From an uncultured Acidobacteriia bacterium (lineage in GTDB: Bacteria > Acidobacteriota > Terriglobia > Bryobacterales > Bryobacteraceae): a stretch of DNA of 64,000 nucleotides. Of the stretch, positions 37,346 through 47,665 are shown one piece after another. The notes under the pieces were generated by a model. It made no database searches. It was not told the DNA's origin and was given only the letters and a program-made list of their open reading frames with translations. Position 1 is the stretch's first letter. Each line of letters begins with the position of its first letter. The stretch lies in assembly GCA_903907865.1 (NCBI GenBank), contig CAIVPR010000044.1, positions 124,001-188,000 of the forward strand, given 5' to 3'. The position numbers were made by a program, and so were the translations under genes.

Positions 37346-39607
37346 CTATGGTTTCGCGGGAAAGAGGTCTTCGCCGGGCCGCTCCCGGCGGCTGGCCAGC
37401 AGTGCGGCTAGTCCGAATCCGCACAGGGATAGCGCGAATCCGGCGTAGACGGACGTCGGCTGGTATCTCATCTTGATGGTGTGGTGTCTGCCCGGCACCT
37501 CGATTGCGCGCAGGCCTCCGTCGGCTTCGCGGATGGGAGTCTTTGTGCCGTCAACGGTCGCGGTCCAGCCCGGGAACCAAGCGTCGCTAACCAGCAGCAG
37601 TCCGCGGCAGCCCATTTCTACCTCGATCTCGACCCGTTGAAGATCGAATCGGGACTTGCGGACGGAGTCGGTTTTGCCGCACGTCTCGAGGCTGGGTGGT
37701 GGGCCGACCAGGACAGCTTCGCGGCCCAAGTCGAGTCGTTCATCGAAGACAGTGGACGTCGCGACGTCGATATTCGGCGCTTGGCGGGTGGCGTGGACGG
37801 TCCACGCGCGTGGCAACACGTCCGGGTTCTCGAAGATCTTCATGCCTTGCGGGTTGGCGAAGACTTCGACTTGTCCTGGCCGTGTCGGGTTGCGGCTGAT
37901 CGTGTAGCGGACGCCGAAGAGCTTGGTGGTGCGCTCGCTCCACCAGCCGAGCCGTGTGGCGCTGATCAGGACGGTGGGAACGAGGGCGCTTGTGGTTGGA
38001 ATCCGGTACCAGTCGCCGAAGTTGAAGGAGCCGAAGTCTTGGGTGTTAATTTCGGCGCGCGAGGGTTGGTGTCGGCGGAGGTATTCCGCCAAGGACCGGC
38101 TTTCGTCGATCGGCCTGAGGAATGTTTTTCGCCCCGTCTCGGAATTATGGACCCAGTTGTACCCAGCAACGTTGCCTTGCTCGACGAGGGCAAGGAGGAT
38201 GACGAGGGCTGGTAAGAGGAGCGGTTTCCGTCGCAATCCGGGATTTGCGGTTACGGCTGGCTGAAAGCCTGCCGCAGCCAAGAATGGCTGCCCCACACAG
38301 ACGGCACCGAAGAGGAGCGCCAGCAGGGCGAAGACTGCCGGGCGCGGGTCGGCCATGAAGTAGGTCATGGCGACGGTCGGGTGGGCGAAATCGGCCAACA
38401 GCATCAGGGCATAGACCACGCAGCCGAACGCCAGTGCCGTTTTCGCCATCCGCCGCACCGCTGTGGGGGCAGTTCCCGACATCAACTGTCCGAGTCCGAA
38501 AGCAGCCAATACCGCAATCGCGAAATGAAACACGCACATCATCAGCGAGGGTGCGCGCGCCTTCTCGAACATGGGCACCAAGGAGTACAGGAGCCCGTAA
38601 ACGAAGAAGTTCTTTGGCATCGAGAGCAGGAGGGACGAGACCGCGATGGTCCCGAACACCCGGACTTCAACGCGCCGGAACAACGTCGCCATGGCGAGCA
38701 CCGCAAGGCTGAGTGCGACGACACCCGTGTACGGCTCCGCCTGCTTGTCGGCCCCTTGGATCACGAGGTGCAGGATATCCTTGGCGTCGAAACCGGCTCC
38801 AACGTGTTCGGGATAGCCGACACGGTCGTTCCAGTGCAGCGCGCCGGAGGCGGTGTATCGGAGCGCAAGCCTACCGTATTCCGACGCAGGCAGAACCTGG
38901 ACCGCCGACACCAAGCCGAGGACGACGACATAAGGTACGACGAGTTGCGCCGCATCACGCCAGCTTGGCCTCCGCGTGACCAGCACCCACGCGAAGATTG
39001 CTACGACGGTGAGGGTGAAATAGATCGGCGGAACGTGGTAGCCGCACAACCACGCGATACCCGTGAACATGCCCGCCAGTGCGCTGTTCGCGATCCGCGA
39101 GCGTCCCCGGATCGCCCGGAAAAGGAACAGGAAAATCGCCGGTGCCCAGATGGCTGTTGCGACCAGATGCGGCCAGTCGGTGCTGCCGTAGTAGCCCATG
39201 GTGGCGAAGAGCGACGCCCCCAGGATTGACGGTGACTCGTCCAACTCCAATTCGCGCAGGAACCAGTACGCCAGCAGCGCCCCGACGAGATGGATGAAGA
39301 CGAACCACAAATGCACCCACGGGATTTGGAGATGGCCGTCGCGCAGGGGTGTCAGCGCCAAAACCCACACGAACGGGCTGACGACCGACGGCGAAACCTG
39401 GGCCAGAAGTGGCTGTCCGTAGAGTTCGTAGGGGGTCCAGAGCGGGATCTGGCCATGGCGGATCGAGTTCACCACGAGGTCGAGCCAGGGCAGGACTTGG
39501 TCGGCCTGGTCGAGGCTTTCGAGGAAGGTGTACTGGCGCGAGAGCGTGAGCTTCCAGTAGAAGCCGGTCACGATCAGGAAGATGAGAATCGGGCCGCGCC
39601 AGCGCAT
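37346..39607 (-). CDS. YfhO-like multi-pass membrane protein
   Basis: Many TM segments; C-terminal LLVSDAWFPGWTATVDGTKTPI, typical of YfhO-like proteins. Confidence 0.8.
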   Translation of the reverse strand: MRWRGPILIFLIVTGFYWKLTLSRQYTFLESLDQADQVLPWLDLVVNSIRHGQIPLWTPYELYGQPLLAQVSPSVVSPFVWVLALTPLRDGHLQIPWVHLWFVFIHLVGALLAYWFLRELELDESPSILGASLFATMGYYGSTDWPHLVATAIWAPAIFLFLFRAIRGRSRIANSALAGMFTGIAWLCGYHVPPIYFTLTVVAIFAWVLVTRRPSWRDAAQLVVPYVVVLGLVSAVQVLPASEYGRLALRYTASGALHWNDRVGYPEHVGAGFDAKDILHLVIQGADKQAEPYTGVVALSLAVLAMATLFRRVEVRVFGTIAVSSLLLSMPKNFFVYGLLYSLVPMFEKARAPSLMMCVFHFAIAVLAAFGLGQLMSGTAPTAVRRMAKTALAFGCVVYALMLLADFAHPTVAMTYFMADPRPAVFALLALLFGAVCVGQPFLAAAGFQPAVTANPGLRRKPLLLPALVILLALVEQGNVAGYNWVHNSETGRKTFLRPIDESRSLAEYLRRHQPSRAEINTQDFGSFNFGDWYRIPTTSALVPTVLISATRLGWWSERTTKLFGVRYTISRNPTRPGQVEVFANPQGMKIFENPDVLPRAWTVHATRQAPNIDVATSTVFDERLDLGREAVLVGPPPSLETCGKTDSVRKSRFDLQRVEIEVEMGCRGLLLVSDAWFPGWTATVDGTKTPIREADGGLRAIEVPGRHHTIKMRYQPTSVYAGFALSLCGFGLAALLASRRERPGEDLFPAKP
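38245..38294 (-). repeat. Dispersed repeat family 2, partial copy inside the YfhO-like CDS
   Basis: Reverse complement GGGGCAGCCATTCTTGGCTGCGGCAGGCTTTCAGCCAGCCGTAACCGCAA shares blocks with 58604-58754 and 59821-59963. Confidence 0.75.
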
Positions 39608-39632
39608 CACACTACAGCGTATCCTGAGAGCG

Positions 39633-40463
39633 ATGACACGCCTATTGCCCCTCCTCGCCCTTGCTGCCACCTTGGCCCCAGCCCAGATTCCCGGCAACGC
39701 CCCGTTTCCGGCCTACAAGATCATGGCCAACATCTACTATGTTGGTGCCGACGACATCACCTCCTACCTGATCACCACGCCGCAGGGGCACATCCTCATC
39801 AACGCGGGATATGCCGAGACGGTGCCGATCATCGACGCCGGCATCCGGAAACTCGGGTTCAAGCCGACCGACGTGAAGATTCTACTCAACGGCCAGGCGC
39901 ATTTCGACCACGTTGCGGGCATGAACGCCCTGCAGAAACTGACCGGCGGCAAGGTCTATTCGAGCGAGCGCGACGCGCCGGTGTTGGAAAGCGGCGGGGT
40001 CAAGGATCCGCGCTGGGGCAGGGAACAGACATATCCGGCGGTCAAGGTGGACCACATTCTGAAGGACGGCGAGAAGATCACATTGGGCGGCGTCACCGTG
40101 GTGACCGAGCTGACTCCGGGCCACAGCCTTGGATGCACAACGTTCACGATGACGGTTTCGGAGGGTGGCAAGACGTACGAGGTTGTATTTGTGGGCGGGA
40201 CGTCGATCAATCCGGGTGTGCACTTCGGGAAAAATCCAACCTGGCCCGGCATCGCGGACGATTTCGCCGAGGGGTTCCGGGTGCTGAAGTCGCTGAAGTG
40301 CGACGTCTTCCTCGGAGCGCACGGGAACTACTACGGGATGCTGGCCAAACACAAGAAGCTGGGCGGGGCGGAGAACCCGTTTGTGGACCCCGCTGGCTAC
40401 CAGGCCTTTGTAGAGAAATCGGAAAAGACGTTTCGGGATCAGTTGGCAGCCGAATCGCGATAG
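39633..40463 (+). CDS. Metallo-beta-lactamase fold hydrolase, subclass B3-like
   Basis: Signal peptide MTRLLPLLALAATLAPAQ; ILLNGQAHFDHVAGMNAL, TPGHSLGCTTF, LGAHGNYYGM. Confidence 0.85.
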   Translation: MTRLLPLLALAATLAPAQIPGNAPFPAYKIMANIYYVGADDITSYLITTPQGHILINAGYAETVPIIDAGIRKLGFKPTDVKILLNGQAHFDHVAGMNALQKLTGGKVYSSERDAPVLESGGVKDPRWGREQTYPAVKVDHILKDGEKITLGGVTVVTELTPGHSLGCTTFTMTVSEGGKTYEVVFVGGTSINPGVHFGKNPTWPGIADDFAEGFRVLKSLKCDVFLGAHGNYYGMLAKHKKLGGAENPFVDPAGYQAFVEKSEKTFRDQLAAESR

Positions 40464-40473
40464 GATGTGAGTC

Positions 40474-41532
40474 ATGACACGCAGAGAGATCTTCCACGTC
40501 GCAGGTGCTGCCATGCTCGCCGCGCCGCTCGCCCACGCCGAGACGGTGCCGAACCCGAAGGGCCATCTGGGAATGGGCTGTTCGCCGACCGCGCTGGGGA
40601 ACCGACGTCCGGCGGCTACTGGCGGCGGTCGCGGGGCGTCGCTGTCGCCCGACGATCTGATCGACTATTGCCATAGCATCGGCATGGGCGGGGCCGAGGT
40701 CGGGGCGCCTCCCACGGATCCGGCGGCGATCTCGAAGATGCGGGACAAGCTGCAATCGTGGGACATGCACGTGATCTTCAACGTGCCGCTACCCCGCACG
40801 GAGGCGGATGTCGAGCTCTTCGACGCGGGCGTGAAGGCGGCCAAGGCGGTGGGAGGTTACGGCTTGCACGCGGCGATGACGCAACGGCGATACGAGGAGT
40901 TCACGACCGTCGCAGCCTATCGGCAAAGCTTCGAGAACAACCAGAAAGTGGTCGCGCTGGCCGAACCCGTTCTGCGGAAGCACAAGGTGCGGCTCGCGCT
41001 GGAAAACCACAAGGGCTGGTCGGCCGTGGAGCAAGCGGCGTGGCTGAAGCGGCTCGGCAGCGAGTACGTCGGGGTGCATTTGGACTTCGGCAACAACGTG
41101 TCGTTCCTGGAAGACCCGATGTTCACGCTGGAGACGCTGAAGCCCTACATCTTTTCGGCCCACATCAAGGACATGGCGGTGCAGCCTTATGAGGATGGTT
41201 TCCTGCTGTCGGAAGTGCCGTTCGGCGAGGGGTTCCTGGATCTGAAGAAGATGGTCGACATCCTGCGCGCGAAAGACCCGAACATGGTCTTCGACCTCGA
41301 GATGATCACACGGGATCCGCTGAAGGTGCCGATGTACAAGGATTCGTACTGGGTCACGTTCGCCGACATGCCTGCGAGGCAAGTGGCGTGGATTGCGGAG
41401 ACCGTGCAGAAGCGGTCGTCGAAGAAGCCTTTGCCGACAGTGGCGGGGCTTGATGCGGAAGCGCGGAAGAAGCTGGAGGAGGAGTACAACCTGGCTTGTC
41501 TGCGGTACGCGCGGCAGAATTTGGGGTTGTAG
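40474..41532 (+). CDS. Sugar phosphate isomerase/epimerase (TIM barrel)
   Basis: Tat-like MTRREIFHVAGAAMLAAPLAHA; LALENHKGWSAVE, VGVHLDFGNNV, SAHIKDMAV. Confidence 0.8.
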   Translation: MTRREIFHVAGAAMLAAPLAHAETVPNPKGHLGMGCSPTALGNRRPAATGGGRGASLSPDDLIDYCHSIGMGGAEVGAPPTDPAAISKMRDKLQSWDMHVIFNVPLPRTEADVELFDAGVKAAKAVGGYGLHAAMTQRRYEEFTTVAAYRQSFENNQKVVALAEPVLRKHKVRLALENHKGWSAVEQAAWLKRLGSEYVGVHLDFGNNVSFLEDPMFTLETLKPYIFSAHIKDMAVQPYEDGFLLSEVPFGEGFLDLKKMVDILRAKDPNMVFDLEMITRDPLKVPMYKDSYWVTFADMPARQVAWIAETVQKRSSKKPLPTVAGLDAEARKKLEEEYNLACLRYARQNLGL

Positions 41533-41571
41533 GGACGGCGGCATGTGGTAGGCTGGGACCGTGGAGGCAAT

Positions 41572-41835
41572 ATGGCGATGATTTCGCCCGAGATGTTGGC
41601 CGTCGAAAATCTATTGGCGACCAATGGTACGGCCCGGCAAGCTTTGGATCTGCTGCGACGCGAGTCGAGCGGATCCGGGTGGGCAATCGCGAAGCAGCTA
41701 CGTACCGACACCGATTCTGTCAGTGAAGCGCTTTCGGAGCTTCAAAGGAACGGGTTGGTCCAAGCGCTTGGCGGCGATGGCTTGGATGGTTTCTATCACC
41801 TGACCAGTAAAGCTTTTCTGCGCTACATGGCGTAG
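41572..41835 (+). CDS. Small winged-helix-like hypothetical protein
   Basis: WAIAKQLRTDTDSVSEALSELQRNGLVQ. Confidence 0.5.
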   Translation: MAMISPEMLAVENLLATNGTARQALDLLRRESSGSGWAIAKQLRTDTDSVSEALSELQRNGLVQALGGDGLDGFYHLTSKAFLRYMA

Positions 41836-41847
41836 GGGCGGTGCACG

Positions 41848-42489
41848 GTGGATGCGGGAATCGTGTTCTCGGTATATCTGGCGTCACTTGTTTACTTGTC
41901 CTTGGACTTTTTTGTGGCACTAAGGCACTTCGAGTCTCTGCGAACTGTCTCTTTTTGGGTCCTTTGGGTTGTGGTTGGCACCGCGAACGTCTTGTCGTTT
42001 TATTGGCTTGCCGGATCGGGGTTCGACGGCCTGAAGTTTGGCCCGGCGAGGCTATTGGCTACCATCTTCTTTTCAACGGTAGGATCCGCAGCCATTCTCC
42101 AGAGCATGACCTTTTCGCTCGGGGATAGCCAAGTCTTGGACGTCAGCAGGTTTGTCAAGAGTCTTCGTGCTGCCGTATTGGCGGACGAGGCCAGGAACAA
42201 ATCCAAGCGAGACATGCGTAGAGCCATGTTGGCATCCCGCGAGTTGTCAATCGAGTACCCCCAAAACGTGGAGGCTCTTCGGGATGCCTGGACGTCGGCC
42301 AGAAGCCACGAGGGCGTCACCATCGAACGGATCGCGGGGGATCTTAGTCAGATGGATGAGGACGCCGAGCGGCTGGGTATCCCGGTGGTTCTTCGAATCG
42401 CGCAGCGCTTGGCGCAGGCCCATCCGGACCACGCACGGGAGCTTGTCGATTCGGCGCGGATCGCCAAACAGAGGGCTTTGCGTCCGTAG
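41848..42489 (+). CDS. Hypothetical membrane protein
   Basis: Three hydrophobic N-terminal segments followed by a soluble region. Confidence 0.6.
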   Translation: MDAGIVFSVYLASLVYLSLDFFVALRHFESLRTVSFWVLWVVVGTANVLSFYWLAGSGFDGLKFGPARLLATIFFSTVGSAAILQSMTFSLGDSQVLDVSRFVKSLRAAVLADEARNKSKRDMRRAMLASRELSIEYPQNVEALRDAWTSARSHEGVTIERIAGDLSQMDEDAERLGIPVVLRIAQRLAQAHPDHARELVDSARIAKQRALRP

Positions 42490-42629
42490 TAGGCCTTGCG
42501 GGCTAGCGGCCTCGAGCAAATTCACCTCGGAAGCTACTCCTTCCTCCTGAAACGTTTGCCCGGCTCGACGCACTCCCTCCTAGAAGTACCGTACCGGTAC
42601 CATTGGTACTGTCATTAGGAGGAGATCGG

Positions 42630-43067
42630 GTGACTCTCACACTCAACGTTAACGGAAAATCAAGCACTGTCACGGTCAGTGACGGCGGAATGCCCCTGCT
42701 CTGGGTCCTTCGCGACCTGCTCGGGCTCACGGGGACCAAGTACGGCTGCGGCATCGAAGTCTGTGGTGCCTGCACCGTGCTGGTCGACGGTCAGCCGGAG
42801 CGCTCATGCGACTTCGATGTCTCGTCGGCAGTTGGACGGAAGATCGTAACCATCGAAGGACTGTCCACGAACCGCAGCCATCCCGCCCAGCAGGCTTGGA
42901 TCGCCAACCAGGTTCCCCAGTGCGGATACTGCCAGTCGGGCATGCTGATGGCGGTGGCGGGCGCGATGAACGCTGGCCAGCATGGAGCCAACATCATGGG
43001 TGAGGTCAACAACCTTTGCGTTTGCGGTACCTACGGACGGATCAAGTCCGCCTGCGCCAAACTGTAG
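42630..43067 (+). CDS. (2Fe-2S) subunit of a molybdenum hydroxylase (IorA-like)
   Basis: GTKYGCGIEVCGACTVLVDG and QCGYCQSGMLM; AGGAGG at 42617-42622 upstream of GTG 42630. Confidence 0.9.
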   Translation: MTLTLNVNGKSSTVTVSDGGMPLLWVLRDLLGLTGTKYGCGIEVCGACTVLVDGQPERSCDFDVSSAVGRKIVTIEGLSTNRSHPAQQAWIANQVPQCGYCQSGMLMAVAGAMNAGQHGANIMGEVNNLCVCGTYGRIKSACAKL

Positions 43068-43082
43068 AACCGGAAACCCCCA

Positions 43083-45421
43083 TGCAAATTCAAACACTGG
43101 AACAACCCTCCCGCCGGGGATTTCTCGGCGCAGCCTCGGGTCTGACCCTGGGCTTCTTCCTCCCCGAAATTGGACGTGTCTCCGAACTGCAGGCCGCGCC
43201 AGCCACGTCCACCGTCAATACTTGGCTGAGCATCGGCTCCGACGAGACGATTACGCTCACGGTCGGCTCTTCCGAGATGGGCCAGGGCTCATTTTCCGGT
43301 CTAGCCCAGATCCTGGCCGAAGATTTGATGGTCGACTACGGCAAGGTCGTTACGGTCCAGGGCGGCCCGACCCTGGCGGCGGTCGCGCCCATCGGCAGCG
43401 CCATCAACACCGTGGGCAGCAGCGTCGTCCGCACCAATTTCTGGAAGATGCGCGACGCCGCCGCCGGTGCCCGCGAGATGCTGGTGCAGGCGGCCATGAA
43501 TCTGGCCGGTGACGCGGTCCGCACGAACTACTCGGTTTCAAACGGGGTGATTACGCACGTGTCGGACGGCAAGACTTGGACCTACGGGTCGGTCGCTGCA
43601 GCAGCCGCCAAGTTGACCCCGCCCGCCGCGGCCCCGCTGGTGCCAGACTCACAGTTCCGCCTGATCGGCAAGACGATGCCTCGCTTCGACATCCCGAACA
43701 AGGTCAACGGCAGCGCCATATACGGGCTCGACGTGCGTCTGCCGAACATGGTCTACGCGGTGATCCGGCATTGCCCGTCGCTTGGCGGCACGTTGGCGAA
43801 GACGCCGACGGCACCGTCCGGCCATACCGTTGTGCCCACAAAGGTTATCCCGCTGACGGCACGCGGCTTGGAAGCGGTCGGCAATGTGAACGCCGTCGCA
43901 GTGGTTGGGGCGCACACTTGGGATGCCTGGCAGGCGGCGCGCGGGTTGAATCTCTCTTGGACTCTGCCGTCGAATGCAGCCTCCCTGAACACGGCCCAGT
44001 TTGTGGCCGACGCGCAGGCGTTGGCTGCGAAGGCGACCCCATACGCGGCGGGGGCGACGAACGGCCCCGGCACGCTCTATACGGTTGAAGGTGATGCCAC
44101 CGTGGCATCGGCGGCGATTTCGGGCTCGGCGAAGACGGTGGACGCCACCTATACGCTCCCGTATGTCGCGCACGCCTGCATGGAGGTGCTGAATTGCACG
44201 GTTGACTACGTTCCGGGCGTCAAGTGCGAGGTCTACGCGCCGACCCAGTCCGCCAAGTCCGTGCTGAGCCTCATCACGACCCTGATTCCGTCACTCCAGC
44301 CATCGTAGATCCAAGTTCATACGACCTATCTCGGCGGCGGGCTCGGGCGCAAGGCCGAGATCGACTTCGTCAGCCAGGCCCTGCAGGTCGCCATTGCGAT
44401 CGGCAAGCCGGTGAAGCTGATGTGGCCTCGGGAAGAAGACTTCACCCACGACCAGTACCGTCCGATGGCGCTCGTCCACACCCGTGCCGGGCTGACGGCG
44501 TCGGGCCAGGTAATGGGGTGGAGCTACCGGAACGTGTCGCCGTCGATCTTGGCACAGCGTGGCGTGCCGCTCGGGCCGAAGGGCGACAGCCAGGGCTACG
44601 AGGGTTCCCAGGCACTGCCCTACAATTTTGGAACGCGTGTGACGGAGTACGTGACGCACCCCTCGCAAATTCCGGTCGGGTTCTGGCGCTCCGTGGGCGC
44701 GTCCATCAACACCTTCGCGGTGGAGTCGATGGTCGACGAATTGGCGGTTGCCGCCGGCATGGACAGCTACCAATTCCGCCGCGGGTTGCTGACGGATCCG
44801 CGTTGGATCGCGGTGCTCGACGCGGTGGCGTCGCTCAGTGGCTGGAACGCGGCCCCTCCGGCTGGACATTACCGGGGTATTGCCATCGGGACCGCCTTCA
44901 ACAGCATCGTGGCCGAGGTTGTGGAAATTTCGAATGCGAGTGCCACCGGGCTGACGGTCAACAAGGTTTCGATAGCCCTCGACTGCTACATCGCTGTGAA
45001 CCCCGGGCAGATCGATGCCCAGCTCACCGGCGGCATGGTCCACGGGATGAACGCGGCGCTTTACGGTCGCCAGACGTTCGTGAACGGGGCCGCGCAGGCG
45101 AGGAATTTCAGCAACAGCAGAATGATCCGACCGTCGGAAATGCCGCAGGTGTTGGTAACGCTGTTGCCGAATCCGGCGGCGTCGGATCGGACCAAGGCTA
45201 TCGGCGGCGTCGGGGAACTCGGGGTGCCAACCTTCGCTCCGGCGCTCGCCAATGCCTACTACAAGGCGACGAAGACGCGTGTCCGTTCACTGCCGTTCTT
45301 CCCGTCGGCCACCATGGGAGAAGGGGGCGGTTCCAGTGGCGGAGGCCAGACTGCCGCACCGAGTGGTGGTACGACTCCAACGCAGGGCGGGCACGGCCGC
45401 GGCGAAGGGGACGGGGAATGA
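43083..45421 (+). CDS. Molybdopterin-binding subunit (IorB-like), interrupted by an in-frame TAG at 44306-44308
   Basis: Tat-like RRGFLGAASGLTLGFFLPEIG; GSSEMGQGSFSGLAQILAEDL; VHTTYLGGGLGRKAEIDFVSQ after the TAG; both halves in the same reading frame. Confidence 0.85.
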
Positions 45422-46551
45422 ACGAGCTGCACGCCATTCTGGACGCATGGCGTGGATGGGACGGCGGGCACCGCAAGGGGGTGCTCGCCACCGTCGTCCA
45501 TGTCAGCGGGTCGGCATACCGACGGCCCGGGGCCCGAATGCTGATCGGCTCGGACGGCTTGCGTATCGGCTCGGTTAGCGGCGGGTGCCTGGAGGCTGAG
45601 CTAGCCAAGCGGGCTTGGTGGCTGACGGAGTCCGAGCAGCCAGCCTTGCGGGTCTACGACACCACTTCCGATGACGACGCGGTGTGGGAGTTTGGCCTCG
45701 GCTGCAACGGCGTGGTGCAAGTGCTGCTGGAGCGCGTCGAATCCGCGACGCTCGATCCGGCCTTGCGCTTTCTCGATTCCCATCGCCACGAGCCTGTTGT
45801 GGTGGCGACGGCGGTCTCGGGCGCGGCTTTCCCCACCGGATCCCGCGCGTTCTTCGATGGACGGAGCGTCACGGGTACTTCGGCGCTGGCATCCGAAGTG
45901 GGGCGGGAAATCCGCGCGGCATTCGACGAGCGGAAGAGCCGCTTCGTCCATGTTCTCGGGAGCGGGGTGTTTGTGGAGTGGGTCGCGCCGCCGCAACGGC
46001 TGGTCGTGTTCGGTGCCGGACACGATGCGCGGCCTCTGGTGACCATCGCCAAGCAGATGGGCTGGAACGTGACGGTGGCAGACGGCAGGCCAGCCTATGC
46101 TTGCGCCGCGAATTTCCCTGATGCTGACCGGGTTGTCCTATTCCACGGTGCCGATCCGCTGGAGGGCGTGTGGATCGACGAGGACACGGTGGTGGTGCTG
46201 GCCACCCACAACTATCCGCTGGACCTGCGGTTGCTCCCGCCGATCTTGGCGCGTCAGCCGCGTTACGTGGGAGTGCTAGGTCCCAGGAGCCGGGCGGAGC
46301 GTTTGTTCGGTGAACTCGGCATCCGCCAACCCGAGAGCGTGCATGGACCGACAGGCCTCGATCTTGGCGGGGAGACTCCGGCATCCGTGGCGCTGTCGAT
46401 CCTGTCGGAAATCGAGGCGACGTTGAACGGTCGGGCTGGTGGTTTCCTGAGGCAGCGCGTTGGCAGCATCCACGCGGCGATGGAGGAAACCGGCACGGCG
46501 TTCCCGTTGACAGCGCCGCCACAGGCCGCGTATTGTGAATTCCATGTCTAA
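45418..46551 (+). CDS. XdhC/CoxI-family protein
   Basis: VSGSAYRRPGARMLI, GSVSGGCLEAEL, VFGAGHDARPLVTIAKQMGWNVTVADGRP; ATGA overlap with upstream gene. Confidence 0.9.
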   Translation: MNELHAILDAWRGWDGGHRKGVLATVVHVSGSAYRRPGARMLIGSDGLRIGSVSGGCLEAELAKRAWWLTESEQPALRVYDTTSDDDAVWEFGLGCNGVVQVLLERVESATLDPALRFLDSHRHEPVVVATAVSGAAFPTGSRAFFDGRSVTGTSALASEVGREIRAAFDERKSRFVHVLGSGVFVEWVAPPQRLVVFGAGHDARPLVTIAKQMGWNVTVADGRPAYACAANFPDADRVVLFHGADPLEGVWIDEDTVVVLATHNYPLDLRLLPPILARQPRYVGVLGPRSRAERLFGELGIRQPESVHGPTGLDLGGETPASVALSILSEIEATLNGRAGGFLRQRVGSIHAAMEETGTAFPLTAPPQAAYCEFHV

Positions 46552-47128
46552 ATGTGCCTTGATCCTATTGGCGGCCGGAAGCTCCTCGCGGATGGGAAGG
46601 CCCAAACAGCTGCTGCCGTTCCGGGGTAGTACGCTCCTCCGGCATGCGGCGGAGACAGCGTTGGCGGCCGGCTGTTCGCCCGTGGTGGTGGTGCTCGGGG
46701 CCAATGCGGATACCGTGGGGGAGTCCGTGGCGGGCCTCTCGGTGATCACGACTCGCAATGAGGATTGGGCGGCGGGGATGGGGGGCTCGATCCAGGCCGG
46801 GTTGAGGGTGTTGGCCGATACCGAGGTCGACGAGGCGATCCTGGGACTGTGCGATCAGCCGTTCGTCACGGCCGATTTCTACCGGGATTTGATCGCGGAA
46901 CACGCGCGGTCCGGGGCCGCGATTGTTTCGGCCAGATACGAGGGCACCGTTGGTGTTCCCGTGCTGTTCGCGCGGTCGATGTGGTCGAAGCTGGAGGCCT
47001 TGCCGCTGGATCAGGGCTGCAAGGGAGTCATCCTGCGGAACCAGTCGGAAGCGGTGCTTGTGGATTGCCCGGAAGCGGCGGTTGATGTCGACACGCCCGA
47101 GGATTACGCGGGGCTTGGGGCGGGGTAG
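46544..47128 (+). CDS. MocA-like molybdenum cofactor cytidylyltransferase
   Basis: LILLAAGSSSRMGRPKQLLPFRG; GLCDQPFVTADFYRDL. Confidence 0.85.
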   Translation: MSKCALILLAAGSSSRMGRPKQLLPFRGSTLLRHAAETALAAGCSPVVVVLGANADTVGESVAGLSVITTRNEDWAAGMGGSIQAGLRVLADTEVDEAILGLCDQPFVTADFYRDLIAEHARSGAAIVSARYEGTVGVPVLFARSMWSKLEALPLDQGCKGVILRNQSEAVLVDCPEAAVDVDTPEDYAGLGAG

Positions 47129-47135
47129 GGCCCGC

Positions 47136-47402
47136 TCAATGGTGCCTATATACCTGCCCTCGCGTGTCAATCGCGGCGATTTGGAGGGCAAGAGACCCTT
47201 GGTCTGTGCTAAACAAGATCCGCCATGGGCCAACGCGGGATTTTCGCGCGCCTTCACGTTCCTGCAACGGTGCGGACAATCTTGGATCGAATGGGTCGAA
47301 GGCGAGTTGGTCCAACCTAGCCCGAATTCTGCGTTCGGTTGCCCTACCCAAGCGGTCCAGTATCTTTTCGGCTTCGCGGGATAGGATGACGTCGAAGGTC
47401 AC
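47136..47402 (-). CDS. RelE/ParE-type toxin
   Basis: VILSREAEKILDRLGRATERRIRARLDQLAFDPF...VGPWRILFS. Confidence 0.75.
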   Translation of the reverse strand: MTFDVILSREAEKILDRLGRATERRIRARLDQLAFDPFDPRLSAPLQEREGARKSRVGPWRILFSTDQGSLALQIAAIDTRGQVYRHH

Positions 47403-47617
47403 AATCTCCGTTCGAACTCGTACTCTCGCAAGGTCTTGACCCGTCCAGCGGCGATATCGGCCAAGCCACGGTCCAGAGATGCCAATGCCTGTGCGTCGAG
47501 CGGCGGACCGTCATCATCCGCCGCATACTGCAGATCCTGGATCCACTGGCATGCCAACTCGATTTGTCCTTCGGGTAGGTGCTCGACCAAAGAATGCAGT
47601 GTCTCGCGTGCCGTCAT
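47399..47617 (-). CDS. Cognate antitoxin of the RelE/ParE-like toxin
   Basis: Small acidic ORF overlapping the toxin start by 4 nt. Confidence 0.65.
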   Translation of the reverse strand: MTARETLHSLVEHLPEGQIELACQWIQDLQYAADDDGPPLDAQALASLDRGLADIAAGRVKTLREYEFERRL

Positions 47618-47665
47618 AAGAGTCCTCTGTTACAGAGTATCAATGGGACCGGTTGGGATTGCGCG

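Noticed and set aside
44224-45417. N-terminal part of the 775-aa ORF in the IorB region
   Set aside because: Out-of-frame read-through of the IorB-like gene; the real XdhC gene starts at ATG 45418.
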